From the IMG/VR virus record IMGVR_UViG_3300013099_000117, positions 1 through 20,319 of that record: a DNA stretch of 20,319 nt, one strand, 5' to 3'. The DNA comes from a virus. The translations under genes and the position numbers were made by a program. Below are positions 15,736 through 20,319 of this stretch, piece after piece. Below the pieces are notes generated by a model. The model made no database searches. It was not told the DNA's origin and saw only the letters and a list, made by a program, of their open reading frames with translations. The first letter of the stretch is position 1; each line of letters starts with the position of its first letter.

Positions 15736-17592
15736 CTAATCTGCGTATCCTAAGTTTAGCATAGATAAACTCATGTCATTTGGGATTTGAGGCATTCTAC
15801 CCGACTGTTTGGGGGAAGAACCTCCAACAGCAGGAGATACAATTGGTCCACCTCCGGGCCCAGATCCTTGTCTAGCATCTTTCTTAGGTGGGTCAGTATC
15901 TACTCTTGGGAGGGCCTTAGGTTTAAGACCTGATATACCTGTGGAGGCCAAATGTTTATCAGTGCCACCTGCTGGTGTTGCTCCCTCACCTCTTGCTAAA
16001 GCCCTAGTTTCTTCTAACTGTTTTTTGGTAATATTTGGAACCTCTTCCCCAGCTTTTAGTCTCTTATCATAATTTCTAATTGCAAAGGATGCTTTCCTCT
16101 GGCTTTTTTCTTCCGTAGCTGAACTAAAATTATTTTTTAAATTCTCTACTCTTTTTGAGTCACGATGTTCATTACCTTCTCTTTTTTGTTTATCTTCGTC
16201 TGTTTCTTTTCCACCTCCCCCACCGATCCATTCTGGCATCTTTTGCCAGAGGTCTTCAAACCATTGGACAATCTTTCCTATGCCTTCAAAGATAGCCTGG
16301 GTGAACTCATCTATTGAGGGAAACCACTCTCTAAGTTTTCCGCCTAACCAATAGGCCGCTCCAAAGATAATGGCCCCTAAACCTAAAAGCATTAGAGGGG
16401 TTGAAATCATACTCCAAAGACCTGCAAGGAAAGGCCACACTTTTAGAAGGCCTTTCCACATACCCTTAAAACCCTTCTTTAACATAGCTGTCATCTTGGG
16501 GAAATATTTTTCAAACGCCCCCATCATTTTCCCAAAACCTTTTTTAATAAGACCCCCCATCCCCTTAAGAAGACCACCCATCATCTTCCCCAAAAATTTA
16601 AAGGTAGCTTTTAGCGCATTAAAAAGACCTTTAAGATCATTCCAAACTACAGACAACTGTTTTGATAAATTACCCATCCCTGGAAGGAAAAAATCTAAGT
16701 ATCCTTTTTGGGAAACTTCCCACATCTCAGAACCTAAGTCCTTAAGGATGTCTCCAAGAAGAGATACCTCAAAAGCAGTTTTGAAGCTGTTTTCAGTGAC
16801 TCTTCCCATCTGCTCAGAGGTCTTTGACAAGATTACATTACTAGTTATCATCTCTTTTGTTAGTGGCTTAAAAGCTTCTATGACAGGAGAATTTTCATCG
16901 AAGTTATCTTTGTCTGCTCTATCTATCAAGGTTACTAAATGCTCATCCAACTCTTCTAAAGACCCATGTTGATTTTTCATATCGTCGGTCATCAAATCTT
17001 TATTTTCTCGTAACTGTTGGACAAACTGCTTGAACTCTTTTCTCTTCTCCTTAGTATCTACTGATTGATCATCTAATATGTCATTTAAATATTGTGCTTG
17101 AGTGCTAAGGTTTACCTCAAATATTATTCCTAAAGACTTGGAATTCTGACTAAGGATCTCTAGTTTCTCATTCAATAATGATTGTTGTTTATTATCTAAC
17201 TTCCCCTCACGCATAAAAGTTTGACTTAACTCTTTTCCAAGATCAACATTACTTTGTGTCAATTCATCTAATATGGCCTTAGCTCTTTCATCCCCATCTT
17301 TCTCCCATTTTTCTTCTAACTTCTTCCTATTTGTTTCAGACCCAAACATACTTTGAAGCATCTCAAGTTGTTTAACTCCAACACCATGGGTAGCTTTATT
17401 TTGTTCTTTCTCTATAGCTATTTGTCTGTCTTCACTTTTTTTCCGTGCCTTGGCATCTGTAGATAGCACACTAGTATTTTTTTGAATTTCACTGAGTTTT
17501 TTGAAAAGAGCTTTCTCTATACCTTTAGCGGATGCATCTCTACCCTTGCCCCCGCCACCAACAGTCCCATGTACTCTTCCTTGTAATGCCAT
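15736..17592 (-). CDS. Tail tape-measure protein, gp29-like
   Basis: The product is 618 aa, close to T4 gp29 (590 aa). ATG 17592 has GGGAG 7 nt upstream. Residues 25-270 are charged, heptad-like helix rich in Lys, Glu and Gln, with few prolines. Residues 305-390 carry Gly/Lys/Met-rich amphipathic repeats ('LGKMMGG', 'LLKGMGGLIKKGFGKMMGAF', 'LKKGFKGMWKGLLKVWPFL'), and 384-416 is strongly hydrophobic with a probable membrane-spanning run. A Gly run at 457-461, a charged stretch and a disordered Pro/Ser/Gly tail follow. This is the usual make-up of a tape measure, which fills the tube, sets tail length and helps form the DNA passage in the inner membrane. At about 0.15 nm per residue, a known rule for the class, it predicts a tail of roughly 90 nm. 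The position directly after the chaperone supports the call. Confidence 0.9.
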   Translation of the reverse strand: MALQGRVHGTVGGGGKGRDASAKGIEKALFKKLSEIQKNTSVLSTDAKARKKSEDRQIAIEKEQNKATHGVGVKQLEMLQSMFGSETNRKKLEEKWEKDGDERAKAILDELTQSNVDLGKELSQTFMREGKLDNKQQSLLNEKLEILSQNSKSLGIIFEVNLSTQAQYLNDILDDQSVDTKEKRKEFKQFVQQLRENKDLMTDDMKNQHGSLEELDEHLVTLIDRADKDNFDENSPVIEAFKPLTKEMITSNVILSKTSEQMGRVTENSFKTAFEVSLLGDILKDLGSEMWEVSQKGYLDFFLPGMGNLSKQLSVVWNDLKGLFNALKATFKFLGKMMGGLLKGMGGLIKKGFGKMMGAFEKYFPKMTAMLKKGFKGMWKGLLKVWPFLAGLWSMISTPLMLLGLGAIIFGAAYWLGGKLREWFPSIDEFTQAIFEGIGKIVQWFEDLWQKMPEWIGGGGGKETDEDKQKREGNEHRDSKRVENLKNNFSSATEEKSQRKASFAIRNYDKRLKAGEEVPNITKKQLEETRALARGEGATPAGGTDKHLASTGISGLKPKALPRVDTDPPKKDARQGSGPGGGPIVSPAVGGSSPKQSGRMPQIPNDMSLSMLNLGYAD

Positions 17593-17595
17593 CGA

Positions 17596-17793
17596 CTATC
17601 TCCCAGATATAGCTTCCTTTTCTTTCTCTAACGCTGTACTTAAAGCATCGCATAGATAATTAACTTCTTGAAAGTCTAAAAAATTTAAATGGTACGGGCT
17701 AATTCCTAGCTTGTATGCCAAAGCGAATTCTGCCTTTAGGAGGTTCTTTATCTCCACGAAACGGTAAGACCAAAGTTTGGCCCACCTCCAGGT
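17596..17793 (-). CDS. Shifted-frame C-terminal extension of the tail assembly chaperone (T-like domain)
   Basis: In the +1 frame relative to the gp26-like gene, 65 codons are open from just after a TAA (17796-17794) to TAG 17598, leaving 3 nt before the tape-measure ATG. The last 53 codons read like a real helical domain: 'EIKNLLKAEFALAYKLGIS', then 'LNFLDFQEVNYLCDAL', ending in 'EKEKEAISGR'. This follows the plan of lambda gpT-like tail chaperone segments (helix, 'lA..LG.s...L..l...E.....al'). No ATG lies in the frame, and the possible GTG or TTG starts lack good ribosome binding sites, which points to entry by frameshift from the upstream gene. A +1 shift would give a 295-aa fusion and a -2 shift 296 aa. 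Without this extension, 17593-17698 would be a non-coding gap much longer than any other here. Confidence 0.7.
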   Translation of the reverse strand, partial: TWRWAKLWSYRFVEIKNLLKAEFALAYKLGISPYHLNFLDFQEVNYLCDALSTALEKEKEAISGR

Positions 17794-18484
17794 TTATTTT
17801 GAATTCTTTCTTGCAGAAAGCACAGGTTGTGGGTAAGGGCTTAACCCCATGATATAAATACTTGTCAACTTCGTTCATGTACTCGGCTTCTGCTAACGTG
17901 AAGCTGGAAAAGATATCGTAAGAGTCTTGAAAATCCATGTTTCTACAGCAACTGGCCAACACAGCAATTATATCACTACTTAAGTCTGTCTCTATCAAAT
18001 GATAAAAATCACCTAATGTTACTGGTGAAAAGTGAAATTCATAGGTTTGACCACTATCTCTTTCTAAATCAAAAATCAGAGGAAGCTCTACTTCAAGATC
18101 ATCAAAATCTAGATTAGCAAGAGTGAAGTCAATGGAATTTTCTTTCTTACAACTTACACAATTGGACTTAAGACTGAACTTAGATTTTCCTAAAGATGAA
18201 ATCTTTCTCAAAAGACCTATATACATAAGGTCTGAGATTGTAATTAATAGTTGATCAAAATTGGTCTTTATTCCAGAGACAACAAACTCTAAATATTCTC
18301 GCTCTGATACATTAGATTGGGAGATTTTCTTTATTTCCCCAAAAGTGTAGGGAGTATATGAAACCTCTGCCCCATCAGGATAAGCTCTACCCTTGCTTGG
18401 GAGGCCCTCTAAAGTCAAATTAATACTCGAGAGAGCTTGGGATTGTATTTGTTGTTTTTGATCTACTATAGGTTGAAAGCTCAT
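17699..18484 (-). CDS. Baseplate hub subunit / tail assembly chaperone, gp26-like, with two CxxC zinc knuckles
   Basis: The product is 261 aa in the unshifted frame. Residues 27-50 ('GLPSKGRAYPDG...YTPYTFGEIKKIS') and the following helices resemble T4 gp26/gp51-type baseplate hub assembly proteins, which are small factors needed to build the hub around the tape measure. Two CxxC pairs, C109/C112 and C221/C224, each lie in a '[CV].C...' knuckle followed by Lys and polar residues, and could jointly hold one zinc. The acidic centre 'DFDDLEVELPLIFDLERD' is conserved-looking. It lies between the tube proteins and the tape measure, exactly where siphophages and P2 carry frameshifted G/GT or E/E' chaperones, and a matching extension frame overlaps its 3' end. 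The last 15-20 residues (after 'LPFRGD') are basic and may be absent from the shifted form. Confidence 0.8.
   Translation of the reverse strand: MSFQPIVDQKQQIQSQALSSINLTLEGLPSKGRAYPDGAEVSYTPYTFGEIKKISQSNVSEREYLEFVVSGIKTNFDQLLITISDLMYIGLLRKISSLGKSKFSLKSNCVSCKKENSIDFTLANLDFDDLEVELPLIFDLERDSGQTYEFHFSPVTLGDFYHLIETDLSSDIIAVLASCCRNMDFQDSYDIFSSFTLAEAEYMNEVDKYLYHGVKPLPTTCAFCKKEFKINLEVGQTLVLPFRGDKEPPKGRIRFGIQARN
17734..17761 (-). other. Probable programmed frameshift window in the chaperone gene
   Basis: The shift must occur between 17793 and 17699. Good +1 slip sites in this part are TTT-C (codon at 17761-17759, tRNA-Phe can re-pair with TTC), AAA-G (17749-17747) and AAA-G (17737-17735, after CCT-CCT). 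A GGAGG run about 35 nt upstream and GGAG near 17755 could act as internal Shine-Dalgarno stimulators, as in prfB. The exact site is not settled from sequence alone. Confidence 0.45.
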
Positions 18485-18488
18485 GTAA

Positions 18489-19193
18489 CTACTTTATTAT
18501 CTTTGGATACAAACTACCAGACGCATTACTCAAAAAACTGTATCCGTCCTGAAGTGCAGCTTTCCAGTTTGTTCCTGAGGATGTTTCTGTCCATTTAACT
18601 TCAGAACAAATTATCAATTCCACTGAATACTTCGAAGCTTCAGAAGCAGAATTCCCTTCCCACTCTAAATTACCTTTTGGAAACACCCAATAAGCTGAAG
18701 TTCCAATTACTTCTTGATAAGAATTTAATCTATTAATTGTCACCATCTTAACAGCACTGGATAAAGGGACAACTACTCCCGCCCCCAGTATGCTATTATA
18801 CCAAGATCTAAAAAAATTAAATAAGGTGTTAGGTTCATCATCATAATAAGTAAGACTTATAGTTCTTAAGTCCGCCTTTCTAGGAATAGCAATAACCCCA
18901 CCAGGAACCTCAAAAGTTTCTTCTCTTAAAGTAGCCACAGTTTCTCTGATAGTGTCTGCTGGGATAAAGTTAACAAAAGGTTTAGTGGGTACTGGGTTAT
19001 TTGGTGTTTGAATAAACTTAAAATTCCAGAGGTAACTCTTTCTCCATTCTATCTCTCTGACTTGATCTATACCGAATCTATCAAGGCCTAAAGTTTTACG
19101 GAGGAGCCTACCAGCATCTAAGTTGCCTATTGGTTTAAGTACTGGAGCCAAACCAACGGCTGCAGCCCCACCAAAAGAAGGTAGTAAAGACAT
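18489..19193 (-). CDS. Second tail tube-like protein (gp19/gp54-type fold)
   Basis: The product is 234 aa, with GGAGG 7 nt before ATG 19193. Residues 45-70 ('REIEWRKSYLWNFKFIQTPNNP') resemble the tube entry strand 'W.f.i', and residues 85-115 ('VATLREETFEVPGGVIAIPRKADLRTISLTYYDDEPNTL') have the strand-turn-strand pattern of tail tube proteins in which 'e..evp......iP...d...l.l.f.dd....l..F...W' precedes a helix ('FNFFRSWYNSI'). A central insertion and the strand 'SKYSVELIICSEVKWTE' end the fold. It follows the main tube gene by 43 nt. It may form the first or last ring of the tube, like gp54 or a tube terminator, or it may be a diverged tube duplicate. The fold call is reasonable, the exact role open. 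Confidence 0.68.
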   Translation of the reverse strand: MSLLPSFGGAAAVGLAPVLKPIGNLDAGRLLRKTLGLDRFGIDQVREIEWRKSYLWNFKFIQTPNNPVPTKPFVNFIPADTIRETVATLREETFEVPGGVIAIPRKADLRTISLTYYDDEPNTLFNFFRSWYNSILGAGVVVPLSSAVKMVTINRLNSYQEVIGTSAYWVFPKGNLEWEGNSASEASKYSVELIICSEVKWTETSSGTNWKAALQDGYSFLSNASGSLYPKIIK

Positions 19194-19236
19194 TAAATAA
19201 CCTCCATGTTAATAGGTCTTAAAAAATAAAGTCACA

Positions 19237-19779
19237 CTATCTGATAGGGCCGTCATCATAATAATCATAGCTGAGTGTTACAGTAGGTCTTCTTACGTTA
19301 GACTCATTAGTTAACGATCCATTATCGAAGTCTTCTAGAAAACAACCTATCAAAGTGTACTGATAAATCGGCTGATCTAGAGAGTTCAACTGGTGAAGAA
19401 TTATAGTAGCTTCTTGCTGTAATTTTGGTTGTGAAATCCCTGTCCTAGTCTGCCAAACAAGTTCACGCCAAGTTTTAATGAAATTCATCACAACTTGATC
19501 TACAGTATCAACCATAGTCAATAGCATGGTATTTGTGTACTGTGCTGTTCCTGATTGGAAAACTTTATGACCTCTGATATTAACTTCGATCTTTGTGTTT
19601 TGCATCTTTGGAATAACAAGACTCTCACATCGTAAATTAATCTCATTAGAACTGGGAAAAGGTAAAACACCACCCAAACTCCCTAACAAAGGGAAAGATG
19701 AAATTATTAAGTTCCAACGGTATATATCAGTGTAGTTAGATATATTACGGACATCTGTGATAGACGGACGAGGGCTCAT
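19237..19779 (-). CDS. Tail tube protein, gp19-like
   Basis: The product is 180 aa, near the size of T4 gp19 (163 aa). It sits directly after the sheath gene, the standard place for the tube. The entry strand 'YRWNLIISSFP' (20-30), 'EINLRCESLVIPKMQNTKIEVNIRGHKVFQSG' (46-77), the strand 'TMLLTMVDTVDQVVMNFIKTWRELVW' (84-109), and the final strands 'YTLIGCFLEDFDNGSL' and 'PTVTLSYDYYDDGPI' follow the tube plan of short strands, a Cys/Ser 'CES..iP' turn, a helix with W-R and a C-terminal 'v.l.yd.y'. Hexamer rings of this protein make the inner tube through which DNA passes. Its ATG overlaps a tiny upstream frame as ATGA and has AGGAG 8 nt upstream. Confidence 0.85.
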   Translation of the reverse strand: MSPRPSITDVRNISNYTDIYRWNLIISSFPLLGSLGGVLPFPSSNEINLRCESLVIPKMQNTKIEVNIRGHKVFQSGTAQYTNTMLLTMVDTVDQVVMNFIKTWRELVWQTRTGISQPKLQQEATIILHQLNSLDQPIYQYTLIGCFLEDFDNGSLTNESNVRRPTVTLSYDYYDDGPIR

Positions 19780-19814
19780 GAGTTAACTCCTGTTATTTGC
19801 TTATTCTTTTGCAT
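19776..19814 (-). CDS. Possible 12-codon leader peptide overlapping the tail tube start
   Basis: In the 53-nt gap after the sheath gene, ATG 19814 begins a 12-codon frame, MQKNKQITGVNS, with its own AGGAG. Its TGA overlaps the tube ATG as ATGA. The two ribosome binding sites share the word AGGAGTTAA. It could couple tube translation to an upstream initiation event, or simply be a chance product of a duplicated binding site. There is no evidence that the peptide itself has a function. Confidence 0.25.
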   Translation of the reverse strand: MQKNKQITGVNS

Positions 19815-19832
19815 ATTTAACTCCTATGCTCA

Positions 19833-20319
19833 TTACGTTGACTCTACCGCAATGGATGCATTAGTTATAATGACTCTCAAATTAATCTCCTCTAATGAGG
19901 TAGTGGGCTGGACAAATAAATCTACATTTAAAATGCCATTATCAACATCTGTTGGAAGATTATTAGTCTCATCTGAAACAACTTTATAATTAACAACACC
20001 TCTTCTTGCTAGAATGGTGTCCATGTAATTAGAAATAAGAGAGACAACAATTGTTCTTGTTGTTATATCATTAAGTTCAAATAAAAAGTCTTGAAGAACT
20101 CGTTTAATCGCTGGTTCAATAACAATTAAAAGCATCCTTACGTTAACCCTATCAAGAGACGATGGTTTAGTTTGAAGAGTCTTTTGTCCCCAAATAATAA
20201 TCCCGCCAGTAGTGTCAAACTTTATTGGGTTAATATTAACATTATATAGAGTATCTCTTTCACCTTCTGTGAATCTAATTTTAGTGTCCAAGACATTAAT
20301 AACACCTCTAGTGTTACCA
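19833..20319 (-). CDS. 18: Tail sheath protein C-terminal part (5' end cut by window), gp18-like
   Basis: The frame is open from the right edge to TAA 19833 (161 residues). The TTG codon at 20291 is internal, since codons continue upstream as 'GNTRGVINV' without a stop. The C-terminal sheath signature is plain: 'NINPIKFDTTGGIIIWGQKTL' style, then 'SSLDRVNVRMLLIVIEPAIKRVLQDFLFELND', the paired pattern (N-P, W-G-x-K-T-L, S-x-L-D-R-V-N-V-R-x-L) seen in T4 gp18 and other contractile sheaths. The last third is the C-terminal sheath handshake domain with 'GILNVDLFVQPTTSLEEINLRVIITN', the strand exchanged between neighbouring subunits. This protein contracts to drive the tube through the envelope. 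It heads the tail block and is followed 53 nt later by the tube gene. Confidence 0.95.
   Translation of the reverse strand, partial: GNTRGVINVLDTKIRFTEGERDTLYNVNINPIKFDTTGGIIIWGQKTLQTKPSSLDRVNVRMLLIVIEPAIKRVLQDFLFELNDITTRTIVVSLISNYMDTILARRGVVNYKVVSDETNNLPTDVDNGILNVDLFVQPTTSLEEINLRVIITNASIAVEST

Noticed and set aside
16370-16972. A 200-codon plus-strand frame opposite the tape measure
   Set aside because: It is the antisense image of the Lys/Gly/Met-rich tape-measure sequence, giving a Pro/Phe/Ser-rich product with no neighbours on that strand.
20289-20291. TTG as the start of a 152-aa gene at the right edge
   Set aside because: The frame continues upstream to the window end without a stop, and sheath-like sequence precedes the TTG, so it is an internal Leu codon.

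Overview
The window is a late structural module of a contractile-tailed, double-stranded DNA phage of T4-like (myovirus) type, or a closely related prophage or jumbo phage. It is moderately AT-rich. Every credible gene lies on the minus strand, so the genes read from right to left. Packing is very tight: genes overlap by 1-4 nt or are separated by gaps of up to about 55 nt, apart from one 106-nt gap that turns out to be coding in a shifted frame. Stops include TAA, TAG and TGA, so the genetic code is standard. GTG or TTG starts are likely for three genes. I see no tRNA, rRNA, CRISPR, integrase or insertion sequence. The host cannot be named from this sequence.

In transcription order, the right third builds the tail shaft. 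It holds the C-terminus of the tail sheath (cut by the window edge), the tail tube, a second tube-like protein, a gp26-like hub assembly chaperone with two CxxC knuckles, a 618-aa tape-measure protein (gp29-like), and a gp48/gp54-like tube initiator. The middle third builds the hub and spike: a gp53-like LysM-type wedge protein, a gp27-like hub, a small exported protein of unknown role, and a gp5-like OB-fold/beta-helix spike without a lysozyme domain. Two unrecognised genes follow (414 aa, and 100 aa strongly acidic). The left third is the baseplate periphery and host-binding apparatus: gp25, a gp6/J-like wedge protein with an unusual repeat-bearing C-terminus, a gpI-like protein, a free-standing homing endonuclease, a 1327-aa gpH-type fibre, and a second large beta-helix fibre (789 residues visible) that runs off the left edge.

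Two things stand out. First, the gp26-like gene directly upstream of the tape measure is followed by a 65-codon open frame in the +1 frame. That frame ends 3 nt before the tape-measure ATG, has no good start site, and reads like the T domain of lambda-type G/GT tail assembly chaperones. This suggests a programmed +1 (or -2) frameshift in a T4-type gp26 homologue. Second, the two fibres and the gp6-like wedge protein share the same small beta-rich modules, as if recombination has shuffled them within the locus. The wedge protein carries these modules together with SGxTEPxW repeats.
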